From Hemerocallis citrina (taxonomy: Eukaryota; Streptophyta; Magnoliopsida; Asparagales; Asphodelaceae): a stretch of 64,000 nucleotides of DNA. Positions 37,501 through 49,297 of this stretch are shown piece by piece. The notes under the pieces were generated by a model. That model did not search any database and was not told the origin of the DNA. It saw nothing but the letters and a program-made list of their open reading frames with translations. The position numbers were made by a program, and so were the translations under genes. The DNA is taken from NCBI GenBank assembly GCA_017893485.1, contig CM030361.1:142414941-142478940 (forward strand), read 5' to 3'. The stretch's first letter is position 1; each line of letters begins with the position of its first letter.

Positions 37501-38121
37501 TGCTACCTGCACCCTGTTATCTTATCATGTTACTTGATTCTGTTCTTGATTAAGAGTTAGTTGCTCTATTTTGCTGTCACATTCCTTCCATACTTACTTC
37601 AGTACTTATTTCTTGTTGCTACTCTGTATTTTGTTTATCGGTTTTTCATACTTTTTGTCTACACTACATGCGGCCCGTAACTTGCACCAACGAACGTATT
37701 GTTTCATGTTTCCCTTTTCTTACAAATTATTAAATTTGCAGATTTTGGTGACCAGCTGTCCGAAGGAGTAAGTGACCAAGTGTTCTGAGCTTGGCTAGAG
37801 TTCCTGCTTGAACTATTTTCCTGTTTTGAATAAATTGTATTTATTGCTACTTGGTTCTTGGATTGGGCATTTTTATCACAGAACTTATTACTTGTTGTTT
37901 CCAGATCTAGTTATTTGATAATTATGTATTTGTTTCAAGTAATTCTGTTGGTTATATTAATTTGTTTCATGCATGCGTGGATAATTATTTCCTGTTTATT
38001 CCTTATTTATTCTTGTGTATTGTTATAAATATCCTTACAGCTCATGAATGGTGAAAACCATTTGCTGGACTTTATCGCGTATTCGTATTCCATATTTCCT
38101 TTTAAGAAATAGGGCGTGACA
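34583..38121 (+). mobile_element. Solo-LTR-like insertion, about 3.5 kb (possibly Ty3 chromovirus type)
   Basis: The block splits the LINE RT gene. It starts TGTTCCTTTTC and ends GGGCGTGACA. It is followed by AAAAATTGTATCAGA, which resembles the leader and Met primer site of Tekay/Del-type Ty3 elements. It has no gag or pol. It contains a GC-rich CT-biased leader-like segment (35080-35480) and a minisatellite (37108-37275). Very long LTRs of 3-4 kb are known in that lineage, which makes a solo LTR the best reading. No 5-bp target duplication can be seen, so the exact ends and the mechanism remain uncertain. Confidence 0.55.
37108..37275. repeat. ACTTGACTACTTGAC-type minisatellite
   Basis: About nine to ten copies of a 17-18-bp unit related to CTTGACACTTGACTACT. 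Confidence 0.85.
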
Positions 38122-40570
38122 AAAAATTGTATCAGAATTGTGCTTGCTGCAGAGGTTGATAGCTTCATGGGCCACTAATAAGCAGTCAACAATTGATCTG
38201 CCTTTCAGAAAAGCACTTTGAGAGGACGAGACAAGAGAATGGAGGAATGGGCTAAGTCTGTTGGTGAGGATTTTGGTGAAGATCTTGAAGGAGCAGTTAA
38301 GTAGACTGATAGACCTATATTCAGTGACGGTATTTGAACCCTCACACTTAGGGATAAGCATTATGTTGGAGTAATTTAACCTGCCCTGATCACAGTCCCC
38401 CCTCTGCACCGATTGAAGCATTTCAAATAGATCATCTTTGATAGTATCCCAAAAGACATAATAGAAACTCATCGAAAATTCATCTGGCCCCGGGGCTTTG
38501 TCACTACTCATATCAAATACTACATTCCGAACATCTTCCAGAGTGAAAGGGGCATCCAAGTGGGCCAAGTCGATATCTCGCGAGGGGTAGAGGGATTTCC
38601 AATTGATCATGAAATCTAATTGAGGAGCTGTACCACAGATCTCTCGGAAGTGGTTCTCAAAATTTGATCTAATAACACCGGGAGAGGTTGAAAGGTTTCC
38701 ATATACTAAGAGAGAGTGAATGAAGTTTCTCCTCCTTCCGTTTGCAATCGAATGAAATTTTTTTGAATTTGCATCTCCCGTCTTGATCCATTGCACTCTT
38801 GATCTTTGCCTCCAATGCACAGCCTCAGCCTTGATGAGGCCCTGATATTCCAGTTGGGTTGCTTTGAGGGAGTCAACATATAAGAGGTTTTGCTCGGCTT
38901 CAATCTCTAGCCTGAGTAACTTCTCTTGTAGTTGCTTCTTACGAGTTGGGATGTGTCCAAAGATTTCATTTTGCCATCTCCGAATTCGTCTCTTAAGTAG
39001 TTTGAGCTTCTTTGCAAAAATATCAACTGGTGATCCAGAGCAAGAGAAGAGCTGCCACCAATCTCTAATAGTAGGATCGAAGGAAGGGTGTTACAACCAA
39101 GCTTTCTCGAATCTAAAGTAGTGGACTGGGTGGGAAATTGCCTGAGTATCAAGGACAATGGGGTAGTGATCAGACGAAATTCTGGGGAGGGAGTGCTGAA
39201 TGCAGTTGGGATAGGAGGATTCCCAATCGGCAGAGATCAAGAATCTGTCCAATCTAGCCATTGAGGGGGAGGCTCGGAGGTTGGACCAAGTGTACTTCCT
39301 TCCTGAGAGCGAGGTCTTTGATGAATTCTCTAAAATACCTCATGTCTCTGTTAGAGCCCTTTCCACTTGAACGCTCAAGGTCAGATATAGTGACATTATA
39401 ATCTCAAGAAAGGACCCATTCATCCTTGAGGCTGCTTCTTCGTTGCTTGATCTCATAAAAGCAGTGCTTCCTATCTTCTAGGTGAAAGGGGGCATATACA
39501 GTGGTAATGGACCATTCCTTAGAGGATGTGCGGTGCTTGAAGGATGCCGAGACAAAGAAAATATCAATAGCAAAGTAGGTACAATCAAGAAATTGATCAT
39601 TCCAGCCCAAAAGAACTCCTCCGCAGTTGTTAATGGCGTATAAATGAATCCATCGATTGATAAGGTTCCCTCCAATCGAAGAGAGCTTGCGGGGCTTAGG
39701 TTACTTGAGCTTGGTTTCTTACAAACAGATAACTGAAGAGGCAGAGCATCAAATTCCTTCTTTGATAAGTGAGCATTTATCAGGGTTGTCCAACCCTCTA
39801 ACATTCCAGGTAGCTTTCTTCATCGAAAAACAAAAAGGATCAAAAATCACAAGAACACAGATGAAAAACTCGACTCACAGCCAAGGGCTAAAGAACAGGG
39901 TGGCTATGCAGAATGTCTTAGTTGATCAATGTGATCAACTAAGACCTTCTCAGAACCCTTCAAGAAGTGTACCAAGTGTGGCCCTCTAGCCTCCACTCTA
40001 ATAGATTCAACTACTTCAAGAATATCCTCATTTGATAAAATATCGAAAGGATTAAAACGTGCATTAGTAACTGAAGCATTTGAAGAGGAGGTACCTGTCG
40101 CTTTCTTCTTGATGGTAGTGGACAGATGCATCATGAAGGGACGGGTACGTTTGAGCTTGCTTATGGACCTGGATCGCTTAACCCTCTTAGAGAGACCTTC
40201 CTCAAAGCCAGGGGGAATGGATGTTTAAGAGCAAGTAGTTTTGGGCTTAGTCCTCCTGATCAGGGAGCGAGTCTGAAAGCTGTTTGCGTGAGCCTTGCCG
40301 GTGCTAGCATTGAAAACCACTATAGCTTCTTCTTCCGGTTTGGCCATTTCTTCCTGAACCGAATCTCTTAGGGCCCCTTCAACAGCCAGTTTAATTGTAG
40401 AAAATAAGGATAAGGGGAGAGTGACCAGCTTGCCCTTCCAAATCATTTGGCACATTTCTTCAATCGAATCTTCCTGAGGTGAGTCAGATGGGTTGTACAA
40501 CTTTTGATTAGATCCTTGGATGGCGGCGTTATTGTTACTATTAGAAGATTCTGATATGGCGATAACAGGG

Positions 40571-41182
40571 TGATATGGCTAAAAATAGGATTAAATCGGG
40601 ACCGTTCACATCGGACACGAATCTTAAAGCTAAGGGGTAAAACGGTAATTTCACATGCAAGCGGGTACTGGGTCTCCTTCTCACAGATCCAATAACCCGT
40701 GAACGGATCCACCTCAACTGGGTACGGGTCCCAACCCGAAACACACCCAGTCCAGAAAAGATAGAATTAGGGTTTCTGATTAATCCTAATCAACGGCTCT
40801 GATTCACATCTATCTTTTCACCGAGAATTAAGGGATTACATTCCTAATCTGTTTACTAGGAGAATATTCCTTATCAGATCACAGGAATCACATTCCTTAT
40901 CTGATCCCATCGGCGACTATAAATACCCCACACCCATCTCCAATAAGAGGTAATCAATCTTTTGCTAGTTTTAATGCTCTTTCATAATCATTTCTGGTTA
41001 CTGACTTGAGCGTCGGAGGGTGCGTCACCGGGATCAACCCCGGTGTCTCGCACTTCCTTGCAGGTGAACGGCGGGAGTCAACGGTCAAGCTCCGGCGGAA
41101 CAGGTTAGGTGTTTGCTATTCAGGTTTTCCACGAACTCACAAATTCTATCTGTTTGCCCCCACACCGAATTTAGCGGCAACA
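40571..41182 (+). repeat. 5' LTR of the tandem-repeat element
   Basis: 612 bp, with TGATATGGC and GGCAACA ends and a TATA box at 40918-40925 (GACTATAAATACCCC). Its few differences from the 3' LTR include a small indel (the 3' copy has GGTCCGAAGCA extra), which suggests a fairly recent insertion. Confidence 0.93.
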
Positions 41183-41251
41183 GATTGGCGCCGTCTATGG
41201 GAAAACCATACGAATAGCCTCCTCTTCCCGTCGACTAGCCCTTCTCCAGCC

Positions 41252-42013
41252 ATGCCTCCCAGAAAGGTCAGATCTAGGGGGTCCAACCGTGGACCCAACC
41301 CCGCTGATCAGCAAGAGGTAGTCCCCGTCCAACCCGCTCCGCAGCAGGGACAACCCCCGCTTCAAGTGGAGGACCCTCTTCAACAAGATCAGCCTCCTCT
41401 TCAGAATCAGCAACCCCCCAAGGTTCCCACCGGTCCTCAGCATGCCGGTGCGGGGGGCTCTCGTATGAAGCAACCACTCAATCAGGACCACGTCTCCATA
41501 CACAACGCCTCCACGGATTCCATGGCCTCTCACAATCTCCAAAATCAGAAGAAGGAAGAGGACCTACGCCACCGTCTGGACGAGAAGCGGGCCCGAGAGG
41601 GAGCCTCTCGCCAACAACGTCCGGGTGAGCGGTCCCCTCACCACCGAGATTATAGAAGGTCTCCTGTCCGAAGGGGAAGGAGGGAATCCCCCGAGCATCA
41701 CAGAAGAAGACCACGCTCCCCCGCAGGTCGGCAGCAGCCTAGGAACGATGAGGCGCCAATCACCCGTGCCGAGATCCAACGAGTTGGAGCACAACTCTCT
41801 CATAGAGTTCCTCCTCACACTCGTCTCCCAAATGGCTCTCTCCCAGAGCTGAGCTCTTCGCTCCGCTCGCCCCTGAAGCGGACCTCTTCTCAGACAGTTC
41901 TGAGCTCACAACTCTCTCCTAGAGTTGCTCCTCAAACTCGCCTCCCAAATGGCTCTCTTCCAGAGCCGAGCTCTTCGCTCCACCCACCTTTAAGGCGGAC
42001 CTCTTCTCAATGA
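41252..42013 (+). CDS. Gag-like N-terminal protein running into the repeat array
   Basis: The first ATG after the primer site opens a 254-codon frame starting MPPRKVRSRGSNRGP. The N-terminal part is rich in Pro and Gln. The middle is strongly basic (RRSPVRRGRRESPEHHRR), and the last third reads directly into the first repeat units (LPNGSLPE twice). Such a Pro/Gln-rich then Arg-rich start resembles the leader of gag in Tat-like Ty3 elements, but the conserved gag capsid domain and zinc knuckle are absent. A truncated product may be made; its function is unknown. Confidence 0.5.
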   Translation: MPPRKVRSRGSNRGPNPADQQEVVPVQPAPQQGQPPLQVEDPLQQDQPPLQNQQPPKVPTGPQHAGAGGSRMKQPLNQDHVSIHNASTDSMASHNLQNQKKEEDLRHRLDEKRAREGASRQQRPGERSPHHRDYRRSPVRRGRRESPEHHRRRPRSPAGRQQPRNDEAPITRAEIQRVGAQLSHRVPPHTRLPNGSLPELSSSLRSPLKRTSSQTVLSSQLSPRVAPQTRLPNGSLPEPSSSLHPPLRRTSSQ

Positions 42014-45000
42014 GTTCGGAGCTCACAACTCTCTCCTAGAGTTGCTCCTCAAACTCATCTCCCAAATGGCTCTCTTCCAGAGCCGAGCTCTTCGCTCCGC
42101 CCACCTCTAAGGCGGACCTCTCCTCAATGAGTTCGGAGCTCACAACTCTCTTCTAGAGAAACTCATCTCCCAAATGGCTCTCTCCCAGAGCCGAGCTCTT
42201 CGCTCCGCCCACCTCTAAGGCGGACCTCTTCTCAATGAGTTCGGAGCTCACAACTCTCTCCTAGAGTTGCTCCTCAAACTCATCTCCCAAATGGCTCTCT
42301 CCCAGAGCCGACCTCTTCGCTCCGCTCACCTCCGAAGCGAACCTTTTCTCAGACAGTTCGGAGCCCACAACTCTCTCCTAGAGTTGCTCCTCAAACTCGC
42401 CTCCCAAACGGCTCTCTTCCAGAGCCGAGCTCTCCACTCCGCTCACCTCGGAGCGGACCTCTTCTCAACGAGTTCGGAGCTCGCAACTCTCTCCAACAGC
42501 TCCTCCTCGCACTCGTCTCACAAACGGCTCTCTTCCAGAGCCGAGCTCTCCACTCTGCTCACCTCGGAGCAGACCTCTTCTCAACGAGTTCGGAGCTACA
42601 GCTCTCCCCTAGAGTTGCTCCTCAAACTCATCTCACAAATGGCTCTCTTCCAGAGCCGAGCTCTTCCCTCCGCCCGCCTCCAAAGCGGAGCTCTTCTCAG
42701 ACAGTTCGGAGCCCACAACTCTCTCCTAGAGTTGCTCCTCAAACTCGCCTCCAAAACGGCTCTCTTCCAGAGCCGAGCTCTCCACTCCGCTCACCTCGGA
42801 GCGGACCCCTTCTCAACGAGTTCAGAGCTCGCAACTCTCTCCAAGAGCTCCTCCTCGCACTCGTCTCACAAACGGCTCTCTTCCAGAGCCGAGCTCTCCA
42901 CTCTGCTCACCTCGGAGCGGACCTCTTCTCAACGAGTTCGGAGCTACAGCTCTCCCCTAGAGTTGCTCCTCAAACTCATCTCACAAATGGCTCTCTTCCA
43001 AGAGCCGAGCTCTTCCCTCCGCTCGCCGCCAGAGCGGACCTCTTCTCAACAAGTTCGGAGCTCGCAACTCTCTCCAAGAGCTCCTCCTCGCACTCGTCTC
43101 ACAAACGGCTCTCTTCCAGAGCCGAGCTCTCCACTCTGCTCACCTCGGAGCGGACCTCTTCTCAACGAGTTCGGAGTTACAGCTCTCCCCTAGAGTTGCT
43201 CCTCAAACTCACCTCACAAATGGCTCTCTTCCAGAGCCGAGCTCTTACCTCCGCCCACCTCCAGAGCGGAGCTCTTCTCAAACGAGTTTGGAGCTAAAAC
43301 TCACCTAGAATTCCTCCTCGAACTCATCTCACAAATGGCTCTCTTCCAGAGCCGAGCTCTTCCCTCCGCCCGCCTCCAGAGCGGAGCTCTTCTCAAACGA
43401 GTTCGGAGCTAAAACTCACCTAGAATTCCTCCTCGAACTCATCTCACAAATGGCTCTCTTCCAAGAGCCGAGCTCTTCCCTCCGCTCGCCGCCGAAGCGG
43501 ACCTCTTCTTAACAAGTCCGGAGCGCACAACTCTCTCCTAGAGTTGCTCCTTAAACTCGTCTCCCAAATGGCTCTCTTCCAATCCGAGCTTTTCCCTCCG
43601 CTCGCCGCCGAAGCGGACCTCTTCTCAACGAGTTCGGAGCTCAAAACTCTCTCCAAGAGTTGCTCCTCAAACTCATCTCACAAATGGCTCTCTTCCAGAA
43701 CCGAGCTCTCCACTCCACTCCCCTCCAAAGCAGACATCTTCTCAACAAGTTCGGAGCTCAAAACTCTCCCCAAGAATTGCTCCTCAAACTCATCTCGCAA
43801 ATGGCTCTCTTCCAGAGCCGAGCTCTTCCCTCCGCTCGCTGCCGAAGCGGATCCCTTATCAACGAGTTCGGAGTCACAACTCTCTTCTAGAGTTGCTCCT
43901 CAAACTTGTCTCACAAATGGCTCTCTTCTAGAGCCGAGCTCTTTGCTCCGCTCACCTCCAAGGCGGACCACTTCTTAACGAGTTCGGAGTCCAGCTTCTT
44001 CTACATGGCTACTCCCACAACTTGCTAAGCACTTCACAACGAGTTCGGAGTCCAGCTTCTTCTACATGGCTGCTCCCACAACTTGCTAAGCACTTCACAA
44101 CGGGTTCGGAGTCCAACACTTGGTTCGATTCTACTTCGCAAGTTCGCTCCAAAGCGATCTAGAAGTAGCTCGCCATTCGGAACTGCTCCCACAACCTTAA
44201 ACTAATCTCACGATGGTTCGGAGTCCAGCACTCGGCTTGACTCTTCTTCCTCGGCTCGCCCATAGACGAGTCGGAAGTAGATCGCCGTTCGAAATTGCTC
44301 CTGCAGCCGTTGAATGGTTCGGAGTCCAACACTTGGTTCGATTCTACTTCGCAAGTTCGCTCCTAAGCGAACTAGAAGTAGCTCACCATTCAGAACTGCT
44401 CCCACAACCTTAAACTAATCTAACGATGGTCGGGGTCCTATGGCTCGACTTTACTTCACCGGCTCGTCCTTAAACGGGCCGGAGGAAGATGGCCATTCCG
44501 AACTGCCCCTACGACCACCGAGCCGAGCTACCCATCTACCGAGCAGCAAAGCAGATGAAGAGCAAGAAGAAAAAGAGGCTAACGGGTCAGGGTCGGATCC
44601 AATACCCACGGTCCGACCCATACTCTTCTTTGCTCCTTCATTCTTCTCCTTCTTCAGTCTTCCCGCCAAAAGTACCCAACACTTCTGCTCTTCTTCACTG
44701 TGGAAAGAACGAGACAGGGGAGAGAACCCGAATGCCTCTCCTCCCCTTCCTCTTTCTTCTCAGGGCCAAGCTCTTCACTTCGCTTACCTCCAAAGCGGAG
44801 CTCTTCTCAACGAGTTCGGAGCTAAAAACTCTCCTAGAGTTGCTCCTCAAACTCCTCTTCCAGACGGCTCTCCCAGAGCCGAGCTCTTCACTCCGCTCGC
44901 CTCCTAAGCAGAGCTCTTCTCAAACGAGTTCGGAGCTAAAACTCTCTCCTAGAGTTGCTCCTCAAACTCCTCTTCCAGATGGATCTTCTACAAGTCGAGC

Positions 45001-45430
45001 TCTTCGCTCCGCTCGCCTCCAAAGCGGAGCTCTTCTCAAACGAGTTCGGAGCTAAAACTCTCTCCTAGAGTTGCTCCTCAAACTCCTCTTCCAGATGGAT
45101 CTTCTACAAGTCAAGCTCTTCGCTCCGCTCTCCTCCAAAGCGGAGCTCTTCGGAGCTAAAACTCTCTCCTAGAGTTGCTCCTCAAACTCCTCGTCCAGAT
45201 GGCTCTCCTAGAGCCAAGCTCTTCACTCCGCTCACCTCCAAAGCGGAGCTCTTCTCCACAAGTTCAGAGTACAACTCTCTCCTAGAGTTGCTCCTCAAAA
45301 CTCGTCTTCCAGATGGCTCTCTCCTAGAGTTGAGCTCTTCACTCCGCTCGCTTCCGAAGCGGACCTCTTCTCAACGAGTTCGGAGCTCACAACTCTCCCC
45401 TAGAGTTGCTCCTTGCACTCACTTCAGAGA
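41800..45430 (+). repeat. Tandem array of a 105-118-bp unit, about 24 copies plus diverged units
   Basis: The unit carries AGAGTTGCTCCTCAAACTC, CAAATGGCTCTCTTCCAGAG, CCGAGCTCTTC and GAGTTCGGAGCT in fixed order. The first copy overlaps the gag-like frame, so the array seems to have grown from gag coding sequence. Units at about 43980-44420 are a diverged form (TCCAGCTTCTTCTACATGG and CACTTGGTTCGATTCTACTT). Because many units are close to a multiple of three, long open frames appear in several registers. These are by-products of the repeats. Confidence 0.92.
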
Positions 45431-45699
45431 ATGGGTCTTCCCAGCACCTCTTCCTAGCACCTCTCCTCCTAGGAGTGGAGCTCCTCTTCAAAAATCTCCA
45501 AAACCAAACAGAATAGAGGCAGAGCTTCAGAGCCCCTCACCTCTCCCTTATGCTGACCCATCCTCCCGAGCCGAGGAGTAGAGCTTCATCGACCCATCCC
45601 CTTCATCAACTCACCGAGCTTCTCCTCACGCTCGAGCCGTCCGAACCCCGAGCTCCACTACACCGAGCTACTACGGGCAGAAGGTGAACTACTGAGCCG

Positions 45700-47900
45700 C
45701 CGATCCGAGGTGCCGAGGTACCGACCCTCGTATATGGAGAAAAATTCCGCCGATCCGGTTTCACTGTTAGATCATCTCAAAATTCGCACCCAAGCGTGAT
45801 GGACGGATCAGATCGCGCCACGTCGCCACAAAACGACAAGATAACGTTTTCTCGTGATCTGAACCCCATCCTCGTGATGCGCGCCAAGATGAACGGCCCA
45901 GATCCGCCCACGCGTACCTTCCGAGCTGCCTGCCATCGGCTTGCTCAGCCGAGCTACAGAACAGCTCAGCCGAACAGCCGAGCTACTGGACACGGAAGGG
46001 TGGAACCTTCAAGGAACACTTCCTCCAAAACACCCAACTCAGCACCTCGACCAACAGCACTGAGTCTCCGAGCCGAGGTGCCGAGGTACCGACCCTCGTA
46101 TATTGAGAAAAATCATCCCGAGGCGAAGTCACCGTCGGATCTCCCCAAAATTCGCGACAGAATCTGATGGACAGTTCAGATTGCGCCATGTCACCACAAA
46201 ACGACAAGATAACGTTTTCTCAAAACTCGTGCATCTTGTCTCGTGATTCGCGCCACGATCGTGATCAACCGTCCAGATTGAGCCGTGCAGCTCGGATCTG
46301 CCAATCTACCGAATAGCAAAGTGGGAAAAAATTCTCCTCAAAATCCGTGCTCGGATCTACCGAACCAGATTCATTTGCCGAGCATCATCTCAGATGTGGC
46401 ATGCCACGTGGCATCATCTCAAGGATCCGAGGTGCCGATCCGATCCGAGGTGCCGAGGTACCGACCCTCGTATATGGAGAAAAATTCGACCGATCTCATC
46501 TCACCGTCGGATCGTCTCAAAATTCGTGCTAAAACATGATGAACGGCTCAGATCTCGCCACGTCACCACAAAACGACAAGATAACGTTTTCTCGAAACTC
46601 GTGCCTCTTGTCTCGTGATTCTCGCCACGATCGTGATCAACCGTCCAGATTGAGCCACGTAGCTCGGATCTCAAATCCGAGCTACCAAACTACCGAACCG
46701 CAAAATGGCAAAAAATCTCCTCAACATCCGTGCTCGGATCTGCCGAACACAAAGCAGAGGAGAAGAAGAGAAAAAGCCGAGGAGAGAAAGAACAAGAGCA
46801 TGAACAGCAGCGAGAGAGAGAGAGAGAGAAAAAAAAATGCACGTGGGCCGGGGTCGACCCGTTAAGGGATCCGAACCCATCAAGCCACGTCAGCATCACA
46901 CCTTCTTCTCCAACATGCTGGCTTCAAAACAGAAACCAAACGAAACCAAAAAGGAAAAAAAAAACCCAAGCTCGCCTCCGTGCCTCACCATCACCGTGGC
47001 CGAGCTCGATCTCCAACGCCGAGCCCCCCCTCCGTCGCCGGCTGCCTCCGACGCCGAGCTCGCACCTCCATCTCCATCAAAATGGCTCGTCACCTTCGAG
47101 CTTCGACCACCTCCATGGCCATGTTAAGAGCTTCACAAAGCAGCTCGTCGCCTTCGAGCTCGACTGCATTTGCCAAGAGCAACGCACCAACTTCACAAGC
47201 ATGCCCGTTCGCCGAGCTCTTCGTCCAAGCTCTGAACCCATCGTCGGAGTTCTCCCGAGCTCCGCGTACGACGAGCTCCACAAGCTCTCCTAGCCGAAGC
47301 TCCATCTTCAAGAACCGAGCTCGAACTCTACTCCAACTCCTCGCCATGCCGAGCTCACACTCCGGAGCTCCGAATTCCGAGCACGCTCCTCGCCGAACCC
47401 ATCGTTGCCGAGTCCTCTCTCTCCCTCACTCCGAGCTGCGCCACCGAGCTCCACACTGACGAAGACGGACCTACCGCTGAGCTCCACCTCCGAAGCACCA
47501 AGCTCCGCCATGTCTCGACTCCGAGCCGAGCTCCTCTCCACGGAGTCGCCGAGCTCCCTCGCCGTGGCAGTTAGAACCCCTCGCCGTGCCAAGCCCCACC
47601 TTCGAGCTCCAGACCCCATCGCCGAGCTCCTTCGTCGGTGCCACCTTCAACGCCGAGTCGAGTTCGGTGGAGAAAGAAACGAAGAAAGAAGAAGCAGCGG
47701 AAGAACAGGGACGAAGAGAAAGAAAGAAGAAAAAAAAATCGCCACGTGGCATGCCACGTGGCTTCGTCCTCGGTGGGGTTGACGCCTGTTTTCGAGTCGC
47801 CGAGCCGAGGCGAGTCGCCGAGCCGAGGAACCGGGGTGCCGACCCTCGTATATGGAGAAAAAATCTGTCGACTCACACGATCCGTCCGATCGTCTCAAAA
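45700..47900 (+). repeat. Four dispersed copies of a CGTATATGGAGAAAAA-containing block
   Basis: Blocks starting around 45708, 46075, 46437 and 47820 share GAGGTGCCGAGGTACC, then GACCCTCGTATATGGAG. The first three are followed by CACAAAACGACAAGATAACG. Between the third and fourth lies a GC-rich segment (46880-47640) with many GAGCTC-type motifs and no recognised protein. Confidence 0.85.
47741..47762. promoter_or_regulatory. 22-bp perfect palindrome with two CACGTG cores
   Basis: GCCACGTGGC, then AT, then GCCACGTGGC: the 22 bases equal their own reverse complement, with each half also palindromic. CACGTG is the G-box core bound by plant bZIP and bHLH factors. A related GCCACGTGGC occurs near 46407. 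Regulatory activity is inferred only. Confidence 0.6.
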
Positions 47901-47929
47901 TTCGCGTCGCGACACGATCGACGCTCAGG

Positions 47930-48230
47930 AATGCGCCACGTGTCCCGATCGTGATCTGCCTCACGATGCGCACAGATCTGATCATGATGGACGGCCAGAA
48001 ACGCGCCACGTGTCCCGATCGTGATCTGTCTCACGATGCAGGCAGATCTGATCATGATGGACGGCCAGAAACGTGCCACGTGTCCCGATCGTGATCTGCC
48101 TCACGATGCGTGCAGATCTGATCATGATGGACGGCCAGAAACGCGCCACGTGTCCAGATCGCGATCTGCCTCACGATGCGCACTTATCTGATCATGATGG
48201 ACGATCAGAAACGCGCCACGTGTCTAGGTA
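47930..48230 (+). repeat. 70-bp tandem array, each unit with a CACGTG core
   Basis: Four to five units with a strict 70-bp period: CACGTG cores at 47937, 48007, 48077, 48147 and 48217. Each is followed by a GATCGTGATCTG-type segment, TCACGATGCG and CTGATCATGATGGACG. It lies just upstream of the A/T-rich tail and the 3' LTR. Confidence 0.93.
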
Positions 48231-48674
48231 ATATTTAAATTATTTATTTATTTATTTATTTATTTGTTTTTTTTATTTAAAAAATCCGAAAAAAATATTT
48301 AAAAATCGAAAAAAATTAATTAAAAATTCTAAAAATAATAATTAATTCAGAAAAAATTATTTTTAAATTCTGAAAAAATAATTATTAAATTAGAATAATT
48401 AATTAATATTTTTGATAATTAATTATTTAATTCGGAAAATGAATAAAAAATTCAAAAAAATGAGGAAAAATTCAGAAAAATCTGGAAAAATCACCAAAAA
48501 TCCAGAAAATTTTGAGAATATTTTTGGGCATTTTACAAGCCCATAATAACACCGTTACACCCCGAGCAAGATTCCAAACTCCCTTAAGAACACCGATAAA
48601 ATCCCGTACGCCATTAACAGTAAAACTACTCCTCAAAGGCTGATCAAACTCAGTCTTCGGGAGTAGGGGGCTCG

Positions 48675-49297
48675 TGATATGGCTAAAAATAGGATTAAAT
48701 CAGGACCGTTCACATCAGACACGAATCTTAAAGCTCAGGGGTAAAACAGTAATTTCACATGCAAATGGGTCCGAAGCAGGTACTGGGTCTCCTTCTCACA
48801 GATCCAATAACCCGTGAATGGATCCACCTCAACTGGGTACGGGTCCCAATCCGAAACACACCCAGTCCAGAAAAGATAGAATTAGGGTTTCTGATTAATC
48901 CTAATCAACGGCTCTGATTCACATCTATCTTTTCACCGGGAATTAAGGGATTACATTCCTAATCTGTTTACTAGGAGAATATTCCTTATCAGATCACAGG
49001 AATCACATTCCTTATCTGATCCCATCGGCGACTATAAATACCCCACACCCATCTCCATTAAGAGGTAATCAATCTTTTGCTAGTTTTAACGCTCTTTCAT
49101 AATCATTTCTGGTTATTGACTTGAGCGTCGGAGGGTGCGTCGCCGGGATCAACCCCGGTGTCTCGCACTTCCTTGCAGGTGAACGGCGGGAGTCAACGGT
49201 CAAGCTCCGGCGGAACAGGTTAGGTGTTTGCTATTCAGGTTTTCCAAGAACTCATAAATTCTATCTGTTTGCCCCCACACCGAATTTAGCGGCAACA
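48675..49297 (+). repeat. 3' LTR of the tandem-repeat element
   Basis: 623 bp, preceded by AGTAGGGGGCTCG and followed by the duplicated target CAGGG. It is almost identical to 40571-41182. Confidence 0.93.

Larger units (their letters stand above)
32948..39823 (-). pseudogene. LINE ORF2: endonuclease, reverse transcriptase, zinc domain; split by a 3.5-kb insertion
   Basis: ORF2 starts at the ATG at 39823 with MKKATWNVRGLDNPDKC, the start of the AP-type endonuclease domain. That domain then shifts frame several times (39780-39150). The RT domain follows: SDKAPGPDEFSMSFYYVFW, EYRSISLLNCSFKIF and FLKGRSIVDCLLVAHEAI, ending near 38126. It resumes at about 34580 with FKIDFTKAFDTVSW, GVKQGDPLSPMFFIL and LQFAGDN. 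The last is the catalytic FADD/YADD box with one Asp-pair position changed to Gly. The thumb region (WKGKMLSRGGRLVLINSVLS) and a zf-RVT segment (CTTCACPVETSFHIFFDCP, near 33090) complete it. Stops and frameshifts make it non-functional. Confidence 0.85.
40571..49297 (+). mobile_element. Non-autonomous LTR retrotransposon filled with tandem repeats (TR-GAG/LARD-like)
   Basis: LTRs at 40571-41182 and 48675-49297 are nearly identical by eye, with TGATATGG...GGCAACA ends. The target duplication CAGGG lies at 40566-40570 and 49298-49302. A primer-binding site (TTGGCGCCGTCTATGGGAA) follows the 5' LTR and a polypurine tract (GGGAGTAGGGGG) precedes the 3' LTR. The interior has only the start of a gag-like gene. 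The rest is three kinds of repeats (41800-45430, 45700-47900 and 47930-48230) and an A/T-rich tail (48230-48530). No protease, RT, RNase H or integrase was found in any frame. The TGGCGCC primer site suggests the Tat/Athila side of Ty3 elements. Confidence 0.92.

Noticed and set aside
38122..38140. Primer-binding site TTGTATCAGA as start of a full retrotransposon
   Set aside because: The sequence after it reads as the LINE RT gene in reverse, so no retrotransposon interior follows.
42267..43978. Long open frames (up to 308 codons) in the tandem array
   Set aside because: They follow from a repeat unit near a multiple of three with few stops. Several frames are open at once and the peptides are just translated repeats.
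46390..48100. Overlapping Arg/Ser-rich open frames on both strands
   Set aside because: GC-rich repeat and low-complexity sequence opens frames on both strands. No domain and no consistent codon bias.
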